From Frondihabitans sp. PhB188 (GTDB lineage Bacteria > Actinomycetota > Actinomycetes > Actinomycetales > Microbacteriaceae): a stretch of 64,000 nucleotides of DNA. The notes under the pieces are model-generated. The model ran no database searches and was not told where the DNA came from. It was given only the letters and a program-made list of their open reading frames with translations. Positions 1 to 10,955 of the stretch are shown piece after piece. The stretch is taken from assembly GCF_003752365.1 (NCBI RefSeq), contig NZ_RJUO01000001.1, positions 1 through 64,000 of the forward strand, read 5' to 3'. A program made the position numbers and the translations under genes. How positions within the stretch are numbered: the first letter of the stretch is position 1; each line of letters begins with the position of its first letter.

Positions 1-88
1 CGGTCACATTCCGAACCCGGAAGCTAAGACTCTCAGCGCCGATGGTACTGCAAGGGGGACCTTGTGGGAGAGTAGGACACCGCCGGAC
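1..88 (+). rRNA. rrf: 5S ribosomal RNA, 3' part
   Basis: This is the 3' two-thirds of a 5S rRNA; the 5' end lies before the window. The sequence has the usual 5S features, with a CCGAACCCGGAAGCTAAG segment and a closing ACACCGCCGGAC end. A hairpin with a T-run follows 13 bases later, so this is the last gene of an rRNA operon. The exact 3' end is good to within a base or two. Confidence 0.93.
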
Positions 89-101
89 TCAACTTAGAAG
101 A

Positions 102-127
102 GGCCACCCAGCAATGGGTGGCCTTTT
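102..127 (+). terminator. Rho-independent terminator of the rRNA operon
   Basis: A perfect 9-bp stem, GGCCACCCA at 102-110 pairing with 115-123, encloses a GCAA tetraloop and is followed by TTTT. It sits 13 bases after the 5S rRNA. The gap from here to 330 holds no other signal I can support. Confidence 0.9.
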
Positions 128-329
128 CGCATTTAACCCTGCAGCGCCGGCAGTGCCGAGGCTGGCTGTTAGGCTGGGTTCACAACACCACAGCAGGCCC
201 CATCGAGTGAACCCCGGTTAGCGCCGGGCGAGTTCCTCGGTTCCGTGTTCGTCTTCTCGACGTGCACTGGCACAGATGCCGACGTCGACAGACGTCGTGC
301 GACACAGACCCGAACTTCAGGAGAACAGC

Positions 330-1811
330 GTGAGCGATCGCGACGACGACAACGACAAGCGTCCGCGACGCGACGACTCCCGCAACACCGGGTCGGGGCC
401 TCGAGGCGGCAGTTCAGGCCGCGGTGATCGGCCTCAGGGTGGCCGCTCTGATCGCGGTGGCCCGCGTCGCGATGGCGATCGACCTGACCGCGGTGGTCCG
501 CGCCGCGATGGTGGTCCTGCTCGTGATGGTGGTGCGCCGCGTCGCGATGGCGGCGGCTACAGCCGTGACAGCGGCGCCCCTCGTCGTGACGGCGCTCCGT
601 CGCGTGATGGCGCGAACCGCGACCGGACGTGGAGTCCGCGTCCGCCACGGGGTGGTTCCGACCGTGGTGGTGCGGAGCGGGGTGGTGCGGAGCGCGGCAG
701 CCGTCCGTGGCAGGACCGCCCGGCGAACGGGCGCCCGTCGGGGGAGAGGTCTGACAGCCGACGTCCTCCGCGCGGCGACGGTCCTGCGGGTGCTGAGCGT
801 TCCTACCGTCCTGGCGGTCGTCCTCCGCAGACCGGCGGTCGACCGGCCGAGCGAAGCGGGCGTCCCGGGCAGGGCGGTCGTCCGACTCAGGGTGGCAGGC
901 CTCCGCAGGGCGGTCGTCCCGACCGCGGTGGGCCCGACCGCGGTGGGCCCGACCGCAACGGTCCCGACCGCGGCAGCCGCGCCGGCCGCGACCCTCGCGA
1001 CAACGGCGGAGAGTGGGAGGACCGCGATCCGCTGGGCCTGCGTTCCGTCCGTCCCCGCCAGTTCGAGCCGCATCTGCCCGACGAGGTCGAGCCGCGTCAG
1101 CTCGACAAGGTCGCCCGCGCCGAGCTGAAGACTCTGAGCAAGGAGAACGCCGACTTCGTCGCGCGCCACTTGATCATGGCGGCGACGCTCATCGACGAAG
1201 ACCCCCAGCTCGCTCACCAGCACGCTCAGGCCGCGGGTCGTCGCGCCGGCCGCATCGCGGTCGTCCGCGAGACGATCGCCATCACGGCCTACGCGCTGGA
1301 GGACTACGCCCTCGCGCTGCGCGAGCTGCGCACCTACCGTCGCATCTCGGGCCGCAACGACCAGCTGCCCATGATGGTCGACAGCGAGCGCGGACTCGAA
1401 CGGCCCGACCGCGCGCTCGAGCTCGGTCAGTCGGTCGAGGCCGACTCGCTCGAGGTTCCCGTGCGGGTCTCGCTGGCCATCGCCCTGTCGGGCGCTCGTC
1501 TCGATCTCGGCCAGGCCGACGCTGCGCTGCGGGAGCTCGAGATCCCTCAGCTCGACCGCACCCGCGCGTTCAGCTACAGCCCCGACCTGTTCGACGCCTA
1601 CGCGACCGTGCTCGAGGAGCTCGACCGCGGTGCCGAGGCGGCGGACTGGTACGCCCTGGCCCGTCGTGCCCGCGCGGCCCTGAACACGTCAGACATCGAA
1701 GAGGACCGAGAGACCGTTGAGATCGTGGAAGAAGAAATCGAAGGATTCGACGGAGACGACGTCCCCCTCGACTCCGAGCTCGACGGCGACGACGAGCGCC
1801 CCGTCGACTGA
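330..1811 (+). CDS. RGG/RDGG-repeat N-terminus with TPR-like C-terminal domain
   Basis: Protein of 493 residues in two parts. Residues 1 to about 225 are low-complexity and highly basic, built of repeated RGG, RDGG, DRGGP and QGGRP units, as in RNA-binding RGG boxes. Residues from about 240 form a helical domain that reads like tetratricopeptide repeats, ending in a very acidic tail. I start at GTG 330 because AGGAG lies 6 bases upstream; the frame is open further upstream, but without a ribosome site. Its end overlaps the next gene. Such proteins occur at this place in Microbacteriaceae, but no precise function is known to me. RNA binding is inferred from composition only. Confidence 0.8.
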   Translation: MSDRDDDNDKRPRRDDSRNTGSGPRGGSSGRGDRPQGGRSDRGGPRRDGDRPDRGGPRRDGGPARDGGAPRRDGGGYSRDSGAPRRDGAPSRDGANRDRTWSPRPPRGGSDRGGAERGGAERGSRPWQDRPANGRPSGERSDSRRPPRGDGPAGAERSYRPGGRPPQTGGRPAERSGRPGQGGRPTQGGRPPQGGRPDRGGPDRGGPDRNGPDRGSRAGRDPRDNGGEWEDRDPLGLRSVRPRQFEPHLPDEVEPRQLDKVARAELKTLSKENADFVARHLIMAATLIDEDPQLAHQHAQAAGRRAGRIAVVRETIAITAYALEDYALALRELRTYRRISGRNDQLPMMVDSERGLERPDRALELGQSVEADSLEVPVRVSLAIALSGARLDLGQADAALRELEIPQLDRTRAFSYSPDLFDAYATVLEELDRGAEAADWYALARRARAALNTSDIEEDRETVEIVEEEIEGFDGDDVPLDSELDGDDERPVD

Positions 1812-2805
1812 GGCGCGATATCCGCTGGCAGGAGTGGACGTCGTCCTCGCCGACCTCGACGGCGTCGTGTACACCGGCCGTAACGCGATCCCGCACGCCG
1901 TGGAGAGTCTGAACAGGGCCGCTGCCGACGCTCGCGTCGCATACATCACCAACAACGCCTCTCGCACGGCCGACGCGGTCGCCGCGCAGCTGAGCGGCTT
2001 CGGCCTCGACGTGTCGGGCGACGACGTCGTCACGAGCCCGCAGGCGGCCATCCGACTCCTGGTCGACGCTGTCGAGCCCGGCTCGACGATCCTGGTCGTC
2101 GGGGGAGAGGGTCTCACCACCGTCGTGCAGGCTGCCGGCTTCACCGTGACTCGCTCGGCGGACGACTCCCCGGCTGCCGTCATCCAGGGCTTCGCGCCGG
2201 AGGTCGGCTGGAAGGACCTCGCCGAGGCGTCCTTCGCTCTCGCCGCCGACATCCCCTGGATCGCCACGAACCAGGACTGGACGATCCCGCAGGAGCGGGG
2301 CATCGCCCCCGGCAATGGCACGCTCGTCTCCGCAGTCCACACGGCAGTCGGCCGGCTGCCGCTGGTGGCGGGGAAGCCCGAGAGGGCGATCTTCGACGCC
2401 GCCCTCGAGCGGTACGCCGCCGAGGCGCCGCTGTTCATCGGCGATCGCCTCGACACCGACATCATCGGCGCCAACAAGGCGGGCATCCCCTCGGTGCTGG
2501 TGCTGACCGGCATCGACAAGGCCAAGCAGGTGCTGGCCGCCGCGGCAGACTCGCGTCCTCAGTACATCCTCGGTGACCTCCGGGAGCTGCACGAGGAGTA
2601 CCCGGCGACCGTCGAGACGACGAGTCGTGACGGTGCACGAGTCTTCACGGTGCGCGACGCGCGCGTGCAGCTGCACGGCAATGTCGTCACGGTGCTCGAG
2701 AGCGGCGATCTCCCGGTCGACCTGCTGCGCGCCGGCGCTGCGGCCGTCTGGGCGAGCGGACTGATGATCTACGGCATGGTCGTCGACCCGGCGCTGCACG
2801 CCTGA
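1717..2805 (+). CDS. HAD superfamily (subclass IIA) phosphatase
   Basis: NagD/PGP-like phosphohydrolase, probably cytosolic, acting on a small phosphorylated metabolite that cannot be named from sequence. HAD motif I is LADLDGVVYTG, with both nucleophile-region aspartates. Motif II is the TNNAS region, the motif III lysine sits in AGKPERAIF, and motif IV is IGDRLDTDI. About 80 residues follow motif IV, longer than many family members. The start is uncertain. TTG 1717 overlaps the previous gene by 95 bases, and the only later in-frame candidate, GTG 1834, would start almost at motif I. Position before a small protein and tlyA matches the conserved actinobacterial order (Rv1692-Rv1693-tlyA in M. 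tuberculosis). Confidence 0.85.
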   Translation: MRSWKKKSKDSTETTSPSTPSSTATTSAPSTEARYPLAGVDVVLADLDGVVYTGRNAIPHAVESLNRAAADARVAYITNNASRTADAVAAQLSGFGLDVSGDDVVTSPQAAIRLLVDAVEPGSTILVVGGEGLTTVVQAAGFTVTRSADDSPAAVIQGFAPEVGWKDLAEASFALAADIPWIATNQDWTIPQERGIAPGNGTLVSAVHTAVGRLPLVAGKPERAIFDAALERYAAEAPLFIGDRLDTDIIGANKAGIPSVLVLTGIDKAKQVLAAAADSRPQYILGDLRELHEEYPATVETTSRDGARVFTVRDARVQLHGNVVTVLESGDLPVDLLRAGAAAVWASGLMIYGMVVDPALHA

Positions 2806-2878
2806 TCCAGGAGGATCGGCGCGACCCTGTGGACGGCCGCCGAGCGATGTCGGCGGGAGCGGTTAGGGTGGATCGACC

Positions 2879-3037
2879 ATGAGCGACGCGAACGAAGCAA
2901 CGAACGATCTCATCTCGCGACTGGCCGTCATCGACGGCCAGCCGCTCGAGACTCGCGCCGTCGCCTTCGCGCACGTTCACGACGAGCTGCGAGCCGTGCT
3001 CGACGGCGGCCGCCAGGCGTCGACCGGAGTGGCATGA
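2879..3037 (+). CDS. Small conserved protein between HAD phosphatase and tlyA
   Basis: A 52-residue reading frame starting at ATG 2879. Its TGA overlaps the tlyA start in the ATGA arrangement, so the two are likely coupled. The protein is acidic and helical-looking, with LAVIDGQPLETRAVAF in the middle and no membrane segment. A TAGGGT box lies 9 bases before the start, so this may be the first gene of a tlyA-nadK-recN transcript. A similarly small gene (Rv1693) sits at the same place in M. tuberculosis, which supports it being real. Function unknown. Confidence 0.72.
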   Translation: MSDANEATNDLISRLAVIDGQPLETRAVAFAHVHDELRAVLDGGRQASTGVA

Positions 3038-3867
3038 CGCCTGCCACCGAGCCCGAGGCCGCGCTGTCGGGGCCCGAGCGACTCGACGTGGCGCTCACGA
3101 GCCGCGGCCTCGCGCGGTCGCGGACGCATGCCCACCGGATGCTCGCCGACGGTCTCGTGACGGTCGACGGCAAGCCGGTGCTGAAGGCGTCCTTCTCGAC
3201 CCTGCCGGTCCAGCGCATCGAGGTGGCGGGCCTCGACCACTACGTCAGCCGCGCGGCTCACAAGCTGATCGGCGCTCTCGACGCGTTCGACGTCGATCCC
3301 GCGGGGCGCGACGCGCTCGACGTCGGGGCGTCCACGGGCGGCTTCACCCAGGTGCTTCTCGAGCGCGGCATCCGCTCCGTCGTCGCCCTCGACGTCGGCC
3401 ACGGTCAGCTCGTGCCGCGCATCCGCGGCGACGACCGGGTCGCCGTGGTGGAGGGATCGAACGCGCGCTACCTCACGCGCGACGCCCTCGTCGCCTCCGG
3501 CCCGCACGCGTCGACGATCGATCTCGTCGTCGGCGACCTCTCGTTCATCTCGCTGGGTCTGGTTCTGCCCGCGCTGGTGTCGTCCGTCGCACCCGCGAGC
3601 GACTTCGTGCTGCTCGTCAAGCCGCAGTTCGAAGTCGGTCGGCAGGGCATCCGCGAGGGCATCGTCCATGATGCGGCCCTCCGCTCCGACGCGGTGCAGT
3701 CGGTGCTCTGGTCGGCTCACGACCTCGGCCTCAGGACGGCCGGTGTCATCCCGTCGCCGATCGTCGGCACGAACGGCAATCGCGAGTACTGCGTGCACCT
3801 GAGCGCTGCCGCCGGGGTGAATCCGACAGAATGGATCCAGCGGGTCGACGAGATGACGAAGGGCTGA
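3034..3867 (+). CDS. tlyA: TlyA-family rRNA 2'-O-methyltransferase
   Basis: Protein of 277 residues. An N-terminal S4 RNA-binding domain (about residues 10-65, with RLDVALTSRGLARSRTHAHR) is followed by a Rossmann-fold methyltransferase with the SAM motif DVGASTGGFTQVLLERG. The family methylates ribose on 16S and 23S rRNA cytidines, and in mycobacteria its loss gives capreomycin resistance. The start overlaps the stop of the small upstream gene. It is followed 2 bases later by nadK, then recN, the standard actinobacterial cluster. Confidence 0.95.
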   Translation: MTPATEPEAALSGPERLDVALTSRGLARSRTHAHRMLADGLVTVDGKPVLKASFSTLPVQRIEVAGLDHYVSRAAHKLIGALDAFDVDPAGRDALDVGASTGGFTQVLLERGIRSVVALDVGHGQLVPRIRGDDRVAVVEGSNARYLTRDALVASGPHASTIDLVVGDLSFISLGLVLPALVSSVAPASDFVLLVKPQFEVGRQGIREGIVHDAALRSDAVQSVLWSAHDLGLRTAGVIPSPIVGTNGNREYCVHLSAAAGVNPTEWIQRVDEMTKG

Positions 3868-3869
3868 GC

Positions 3870-4811
3870 ATGACTGCCGAGCTTCCTGACGCGAGCGCCC
3901 AGCCCGATCGTCACATTCTGATCGTCTCCCACACGGGCCGGCGCGACTCGATCGACGCGGCGCTCGAGGTGTGCGGAGCGCTGGTGGCCGCGGGTCTCGT
4001 CCCGGTCCTGCCGCGAGACGAGTACGACGACGTCCGCGCCGCCGAGCCCACGCTCGACGGCGTCGACATCCTCGGCTCCGACGTGTCGGTCGACGACGTC
4101 GAGTCCGTCGTCGTGCTCGGCGGCGACGGCACGATCCTGCGCGCCGCCGAGCTGGTGCGGGGCACTCGTGCGCCCATCATCGGCGTGAACCTCGGCCACG
4201 TCGGGTTCCTGGCCGAGAGCGAGCGCGACGACCTGCAGGACACGATCCAGCGCGTGCTCGCCTTCGACTACGAGGTCGAGGAGCGCTTCGCCCTCGACAT
4301 CGCGGTGCTCGTCGACGGCGAGGTCGTGTACGAGTCATGGGCCCTCAACGAGGCAACGGTCGAGAAGGCCGCGCGCGAGCGGATGCTCGAGGTCGTCATC
4401 GAGGTCGACGGCCGCCCGCTGTCGTCGTTCGGCTGCGACGGGGTCGTCATGTCGACCCCGACCGGCTCGACCGCCTACAACTTCAGCGCCGGCGGCCCTG
4501 TCGTCTGGCCCCAGGTCGAGGCGATGATCCTCGTGCCGCTCAGCGCCCACGCCCTGTTCGCTCGCCCGCTGGTCGTCGGGCCCGACTCGACGCTCGCCGT
4601 CGAGGTGCTCAGCCGGACCGACGGCTCGGGAGTCCTCTGGAGCGACGGCCGCCGCGCTCACACGCTCGAGCCCGGCGCTCGCGTCGTCGCGAAGCGGTCC
4701 GACAAGCCCGTGCGGCTGGCCCGCCTCCGACGCGCGCCGTTCGCGGATCGCCTCGTGGCGAAGTTCCACCTGCCCGTCACCGGCTGGCGAGGCCCGCAGG
4801 AGACTCCGTGA
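3870..4811 (+). CDS. nadK: NAD kinase
   Basis: Phosphorylates NAD to NADP using ATP or polyphosphate in the cytosol. 313 residues from ATG 3870, preceded by GAAGGG; the open frame extends upstream into tlyA, but that part is not needed. Diagnostic motifs are VVLGGDGTILRAAELV (the GGDG ATP-binding loop), GVNLGHVGFLAE, and STPTGSTAYNFSAGGP (substrate site). It lies 2 bases after tlyA and 12 bases before recN, so it is part of the same transcript. Confidence 0.95.
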   Translation: MTAELPDASAQPDRHILIVSHTGRRDSIDAALEVCGALVAAGLVPVLPRDEYDDVRAAEPTLDGVDILGSDVSVDDVESVVVLGGDGTILRAAELVRGTRAPIIGVNLGHVGFLAESERDDLQDTIQRVLAFDYEVEERFALDIAVLVDGEVVYESWALNEATVEKAARERMLEVVIEVDGRPLSSFGCDGVVMSTPTGSTAYNFSAGGPVVWPQVEAMILVPLSAHALFARPLVVGPDSTLAVEVLSRTDGSGVLWSDGRRAHTLEPGARVVAKRSDKPVRLARLRRAPFADRLVAKFHLPVTGWRGPQETP

Positions 4812-4823
4812 TCGAGGCCCTTC

Positions 4824-6554
4824 GTGATTGAGGAGATCAGCATCAGAGACCTCGGTGTGATCGGGCGCGCGACACTGCCGCTCGGCCCGGGGTTCACCGC
4901 GGTGACCGGCGAGACAGGCGCCGGCAAGACCATGGTCGTCTCGGCGCTCGGCCTCCTGCTCGGGCAGCGCGCCGACGGCGGAGCCGTGCGCCAGGGCTCG
5001 CCGCAGGCCGTCGTCGACGGCCGCTGGTCGGTGCCCGACGACGGCGCCGTCGCGGAGCGCGTCCGCGACGCCGGCGGCGACATCGACGACGGCGAGCTGT
5101 TCGTGAGCCGCATCGTGTCGAGCGAGGGCCGCAGCCGCGCTGTCGTCGGCGGCCGCAGCGCGCCGGTCGGCGTCCTGGGCGACCTCGCCGAGCACCTCGT
5201 CGCCGTGCACGGGCAGTCCGAGCAGATCCGCCTCAAGTCGTCGTCCGCCCAGCGGCACGCGGTCGACGCCCACGGCGGCGCCGAGCTGGCCGCGACGAGC
5301 GCCGAGTACCGCCGCGCCTACGACGACTGGCAGCTGGCTGCCCGCGAGCTGGCCGAGATCACCGGCGACCGCGACGCCCGCCTCGCCGAGGCCGAGGCCC
5401 TGCGCGCCGCGATCGACGAGATCGTGGCCGTCGATCCGCAGCCCGGCGAAGACGACGAGCTCGAGGCCACGGCCGAGCGCCTGAGCAACGCCGAAGACCT
5501 CCGCCTCGCCGCCGGCCTGGCCCACGAGGTGCTCTCGACCGACTCCGTCGACGGGACCCGCGACGTCGTCACCCTCGTCGACGAGGCACGCCGCCAGATC
5601 GAGCGGGTCTCGCGCCACGATCCCGAGCTGGCGTCGATCGCCGACCTCCTCACCGAGGTGAGCGTCCAGGTCTCGGAGACGAGCTCGCGGCTCTCCAGCT
5701 ACCTGGGCTCCCTCGACGCCGATGTCAGCCGCGAGCTCGAATCGGTGCAGGAACGCCGAGCCCTCCTCGCCCAGCTCGTACGAAAGCACGGTCCCTCGCT
5801 CGCCGAGGTCATCGACCTGGTGTCGACGGGGTCGGCGCGGCTGGTCGAGCTCGACGGGGACGACGACCGCGTCGCGCAGCTGGCCGACGACGTCGAGGCG
5901 TCCCACGCCGAGGCCCGCCGCCTCGCCGCGAAGCTGACCGAGCTGCGCCGGGCGTCCGGCGACGACCTCGCCCGACGGGTATCGGCCGAGCTCTCGGCAC
6001 TGGCGATGACCGGGGCCGAGCTCGTCGTCGCCGTGACCGAGCGCGACGAGCTGGGCGGGTCGGGAGCCGACCATCTCGAGTTCCTGCTCAAGCCGCATTC
6101 GGGCAGCGAGGCCCGGCCGCTGGGCAAGGGCGCCTCGGGCGGCGAGCTCTCGCGCATCATGCTGGCGATCGAGGTCGTCATGGCCGCGTCGAGCGACGTG
6201 CCGACGTTCGTGTTCGACGAGGTCGACTCCGGCGTCGGCGGGTCGTCCGCGATCGAGATCGGGCGGCGCCTGGCGATGCTCGCCGAGCGGTCGCAGGTGA
6301 TCGTGGTCACGCACCTGGCCCAGGTCGCCGCGTTCGCCACGAACCACCTCCGCGTCGTGAAGGATGCCACGGGATCGGTCACCGCATCGAGCGTGCAGCA
6401 GCTGACCGGCGACGAGCGCGTCGCCGAGATGGCCCGGCTGCTCTCGGGCCTGCCGGACAGCGAGAGCGGCCTCGAGCACGCGCGCGAGCTGCTCGACCTG
6501 GCCGCCTCAGACGGCTCGACACGCGCGGGCCGGCCCGTCGACTCACGGTCGTAA
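4824..6554 (+). CDS. recN: DNA repair protein RecN
   Basis: SMC-like ATPase of double-strand-break repair, 576 residues, usual length. The N-terminal Walker A is [21 protein letters not shown] long helical coiled-coil middle follows (about residues 150-350), then the ABC signature [15 protein letters not shown] and Walker [14 protein letters not shown] near the C-terminus. The start is GTG 4824, giving an N-terminus ([13 protein letters not shown]) typical of RecN. Fourth gene of the tlyA cluster. Confidence 0.95.
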   Translation: MIEEISIRDLGVIGRATLPLGPGFTAVTGETGAGKTMVVSALGLLLGQRADGGAVRQGSPQAVVDGRWSVPDDGAVAERVRDAGGDIDDGELFVSRIVSSEGRSRAVVGGRSAPVGVLGDLAEHLVAVHGQSEQIRLKSSSAQRHAVDAHGGAELAATSAEYRRAYDDWQLAARELAEITGDRDARLAEAEALRAAIDEIVAVDPQPGEDDELEATAERLSNAEDLRLAAGLAHEVLSTDSVDGTRDVVTLVDEARRQIERVSRHDPELASIADLLTEVSVQVSETSSRLSSYLGSLDADVSRELESVQERRALLAQLVRKHGPSLAEVIDLVSTGSARLVELDGDDDRVAQLADDVEASHAEARRLAAKLTELRRASGDDLARRVSAELSALAMTGAELVVAVTERDELGGSGADHLEFLLKPHSGSEARPLGKGASGGELSRIMLAIEVVMAASSDVPTFVFDEVDSGVGGSSAIEIGRRLAMLAERSQVIVVTHLAQVAAFATNHLRVVKDATGSVTASSVQQLTGDERVAEMARLLSGLPDSESGLEHARELLDLAASDGSTRAGRPVDSRS

Positions 6555-6577
6555 CGCGAGGGGCTGGGAGAGGAACC

Positions 6578-8294
<1,717 letters not shown>

Positions 8295-8302
<8 letters not shown>

Positions 8303-8867
8303 GTCGATCCCGCTCTCGGACGACGCGTTCGAGGTCGACGTCACTGCGACCGACGTCGTCTTCACCGGCGCCGTCTGGAACGTGCGGCGCGACGCCTTCA
8401 CGTACAACGGCGAGTCGATCCGCCGCGAGTACATCGACCACACGGGCGCCGTCGCCGTCGTCGCGCAGGACGACGCGGGGCGGATCCTGCTCATCAAGCA
8501 GTACCGTCACCCCGTCCGCAGCCGTGACTGGGAGCTCCCGGCCGGGCTGCTCGACATCCCGGGCGAAGACACCCTCGTCGCCGCGCAGCGCGAGCTGGCC
8601 GAGGAGGCCGACCTGCACGCCGACACGTGGGAGCACCTCGTCACGTTCAACACGTCGCCCGGCGGCAGCAACGAGAAGCTCGTGGTGTTCCACGCCACCG
8701 GCGTGAGCGCCACCGAGCAGGCGTTCGACCGCGAGGCGGAGGAGGCCGACATCGAGGTGCGCTGGGTCGCCCTCGACAACATCGTGGCCGGCGTGCTCGA
8801 CGGCGGGCTGCACAACTCGATCCTCGCGATCGCGGCGCTGGCGCTGCACGCGAAGCTGGGGCGCTAG
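8295..8867 (+). CDS. NUDIX hydrolase, ADP-ribose pyrophosphatase type
   Basis: Likely cleaves ADP-ribose or a related nucleoside diphosphate. 190 residues from GTG 8295, inside the end of pyrG. The NUDIX box is [20 protein letters not shown] followed by EADL. The REL-EE core is intact, although the usual Gly near the end of the box is Asp. A pyrophosphatase of this family commonly sits between pyrG and xerD in actinobacteria. Start chosen because it leaves an 8-base overlap with pyrG; an upstream in-frame start would read deep into pyrG. Confidence 0.9.
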
Positions 8868-8889
8868 CCGGGTCGGCGCCCACCTGGCC

Positions 8890-8901
8890 TAGCGTGGGGG
8901 C
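8890..8901 (+). promoter_or_regulatory. Leaderless promoter of xerD
   Basis: TAGCGT (8890-8895) matches the actinobacterial -10 pattern TANNNT and is followed by exactly six bases before the xerD ATG. Transcription would then begin at the start codon. No ribosome-binding site is visible. No clear -35 box. Confidence 0.55.
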
Positions 8902-9900
8902 ATGACCTCCCTCGCCGACGCCGTGAGCCGCTACCTGCGGCACATCGCGATCGAGCGGGGGCTGTCGCCGCACACGGTGTCGGCCTACACGCGGGATCTC
9001 GGGCTGTACTCCGAGTTCCTGCGCGAGAGAGGGGTGGTCGACCCCGCGTTCGTCGAGCCCACGACCGTCGGCGACTTCCCGGCGCACCTCGCGACCCGCG
9101 AGCCGCCGCTGGCCGCGTCGTCGATCGCGCGGATCGTGTCGAGCGTGAAGGGCTTCCACCGGTTCGCCGCGGAGGAGGGGCTCGTCGCCGACGATGCCAC
9201 AACGACGACGCGCCCGCCGAAGCTGCCGTCACGGCTGCCCAAGGCGATCAGCATCGCGCAGGTCGAGGCGCTCCTGGCCGCGACCGACGGCGACGAGCCC
9301 ACACGGCTGCGCGACAAGGCGCTGCTCGAGCTGCTGTACGCGACGGGCGCCCGGGTATCGGAGGCCGTCTCGCTCAACGTCGACGACGTCATCGAGGGCG
9401 ACGTGGTGCGACTGTTCGGCAAGGGCGGCAAGCAGAGGATCGTGCCGCTCGGCAGCTACGCCCGCCGGGCCCTCGACGCGTACCTCGTGCGGGCGCGGCC
9501 GCTCTTCTCGGCGCGGGGATCGGCGACGCCGGCCCTCTTTCTCGGCGTGCGCGGGGCGCGGGTGTCGCGGCAGAACGCGTGGTTGATCATCCAGGCGGCG
9601 GGCGAACGCGCCGAGCTCGGGTTCGAGGTATCGCCGCACACGCTGCGCCACTCGTTCGCGACGCACCTGCTGGAAGGCGGTGCCGACGTGCGCGTCGTCC
9701 AGGAGCTGCTCGGACACGCCTCGGTCGCCACGACGCAGATCTACACGCTGGTGACGGCCGACGCGCTCCGCGACGCGTACGGGGCGGCGCACCCGCGCGC
9801 GCGATGGGCGCCGGGGGAGACGGCGGCGCGGCGGGCTCGGGCCGAGCGGTCGGCGGCTGCGCGGTCGGCGGCTGCGCGGTCGGCGGCTGCGCGGCTGTAG
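8902..9900 (+). CDS. xerD: Tyrosine recombinase XerD
   Basis: Resolves chromosome dimers at dif together with XerC. 332 residues. The N-terminal SAM-like domain (about 1-95) has SVKGFHRFAAEEG. The catalytic domain has Arg in ATGARVSEAVSL, a Lys in GKGGKQRIVPL, HTLRHSFATHLL, LGHASVATTQ and the Tyr nucleophile in QIYTLV. The C-terminus is about 30 residues longer than usual and ends in three copies of RSAAA from a 15-bp DNA repeat. Appears leaderless. Confidence 0.93.
   Translation: MTSLADAVSRYLRHIAIERGLSPHTVSAYTRDLGLYSEFLRERGVVDPAFVEPTTVGDFPAHLATREPPLAASSIARIVSSVKGFHRFAAEEGLVADDATTTTRPPKLPSRLPKAISIAQVEALLAATDGDEPTRLRDKALLELLYATGARVSEAVSLNVDDVIEGDVVRLFGKGGKQRIVPLGSYARRALDAYLVRARPLFSARGSATPALFLGVRGARVSRQNAWLIIQAAGERAELGFEVSPHTLRHSFATHLLEGGADVRVVQELLGHASVATTQIYTLVTADALRDAYGAAHPRARWAPGETAARRARAERSAAARSAAARSAAARL
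9846..9890 (+). repeat. Three tandem 15-bp repeats at the 3' end of xerD
   Basis: The unit GCGGTCGGCGGCTGC occurs three times without mismatch at 9846, 9861 and 9876, adding (RSAAA)3 to XerD after the catalytic domain. In-frame slippage would change the tail length without harming the enzyme. Confidence 0.9.
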
Positions 9901-9906
9901 TTCGGA

Positions 9907-10023
9907 AGGATTCGCGGGGTGGGCGTCCTTGTGAGGGGACGGTTTCAGGCGATGCTTCCTTGTGGCGCGCGCGATCGGCGGCGAAGATCCTTGCGAACGC
10001 TCAGCGCGTCCTCGCGAAAGGAC
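9907..10023. repeat. Intergenic cluster of TCCTTGYG words
   Basis: Between xerD and the ParA-type gene, a short word recurs: AGGATTCGCG at about 9907, GTCCTTGTGA at 9925, TTCCTTGTGG at 9956, ATCCTTGCGAA at 9987 and GTCCTCGCGAAAGGAC at 10008. The last is close to palindromic. The same word family fills two other gaps, at about 21.8 kb and 36.6 kb. Confidence 0.55.
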
Positions 10024-10067
10024 GTGCGTGCCCGCCGCGCCACACCGGCGGAGAGCCGCCCCGCCGG

Positions 10068-10079
10068 TAGGATTGCCGG
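10068..10079 (+). promoter_or_regulatory. Leaderless promoter of the ParA/scpAB operon
   Basis: TAGGAT (10068-10073), then six bases (TGCCGG), then GTG 10080. Same geometry as at xerD. No ribosome-binding site. Confidence 0.5.
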
Positions 10080-10955
10080 GTGAGCACGACGCCGAACACC
10101 AGCACCGAGTCGGCCCCGAAGACGGGCCCGACCGGCCGACCCCTGTCGACGTTCGCCGTGCCGCCCGTGCTGCTCAGCCACGGCCCGGCGCGCATCATCT
10201 CGCTCTGCAACCAGAAGGGCGGCGTGGGCAAGACCACGACGACGATCAACCTCGGCGCCTCGCTCGCCGAGTACGGCCGACGCGTGCTCGCCGTCGACTT
10301 CGACCCGCAGGGTGCGCTCAGCGCCGGCCTCGGAGTGCAGACGCACGACGTCCCCACCATCTACGACCTGCTCATCGGCACCGTCAAGGACCCTTACGAG
10401 GTCATCCAGTCGACCGGCGTCGAGGGTCTCGACGTGATCCCGGCCAACATCGACCTCTCCGCCGCCGAGGTGCATCTCGTCAACGAGGTGGCCCGCGAGC
10501 AGATCCTGGCGCGCGTGCTCCGCAAGGTCCGCGACGACTACGACGTTATCCTCGTCGACTGCCAGCCGTCGCTCGGCATCCTGACCGTCAACGCGCTGAC
10601 CGCGGCTCACGGCGTCCTGATCCCGCTCGAGTGCGAGTTCTTCGCCCTCCGCGGCGTGGCCCTCCTCGTCGAGACGATCGACAAGGTGCGCGACCGACTC
10701 AACGAAGACATCGAGCTCGACGGCATCCTCCCGACCATGTACGACTCGCGCACTCTCCACAGCCGCGAGGTGCTGGAGCGCGTCGTCGACGCATTCGGCG
10801 ACCGGGTGCTCGAGACGGTCATCACGCGGACCGTGAAGTTCCCCGACGCCTCGGTCGCCGCAGCGCCCATCAACCAGTTCGCTCCGTCGCACCCCGCCGC
10901 CGAGGCCTACCGCCAGCTGGCCAGAGAGCTTATCGCCCGTGGCGCCGCAGCCTGA
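10080..10955 (+). CDS. ParA family ATPase next to scpAB
   Basis: Deviant Walker-A ATPase of 291 residues. The P-loop CNQKGGVGKTTTTINLG is followed by AVDFDPQGALSAGL and a VDCQPSLGILT switch region. These proteins dimerise on ATP and bind DNA nonspecifically. This is not the oriC parAB pair: no parB follows, and the gene overlaps scpA by 17 bases, so it probably serves chromosome organisation together with the condensin adaptors. First gene of an operon reaching at least through scpB and rluB. Start GTG 10080 fits the leaderless promoter. Confidence 0.93.
   Translation: MSTTPNTSTESAPKTGPTGRPLSTFAVPPVLLSHGPARIISLCNQKGGVGKTTTTINLGASLAEYGRRVLAVDFDPQGALSAGLGVQTHDVPTIYDLLIGTVKDPYEVIQSTGVEGLDVIPANIDLSAAEVHLVNEVAREQILARVLRKVRDDYDVILVDCQPSLGILTVNALTAAHGVLIPLECEFFALRGVALLVETIDKVRDRLNEDIELDGILPTMYDSRTLHSREVLERVVDAFGDRVLETVITRTVKFPDASVAAAPINQFAPSHPAAEAYRQLARELIARGAAA

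Noticed and set aside
10080-10955. Chromosomal parA of a parABS locus
   Set aside because: No parB or parS-like palindromes nearby; linked to scpA and scpB instead.
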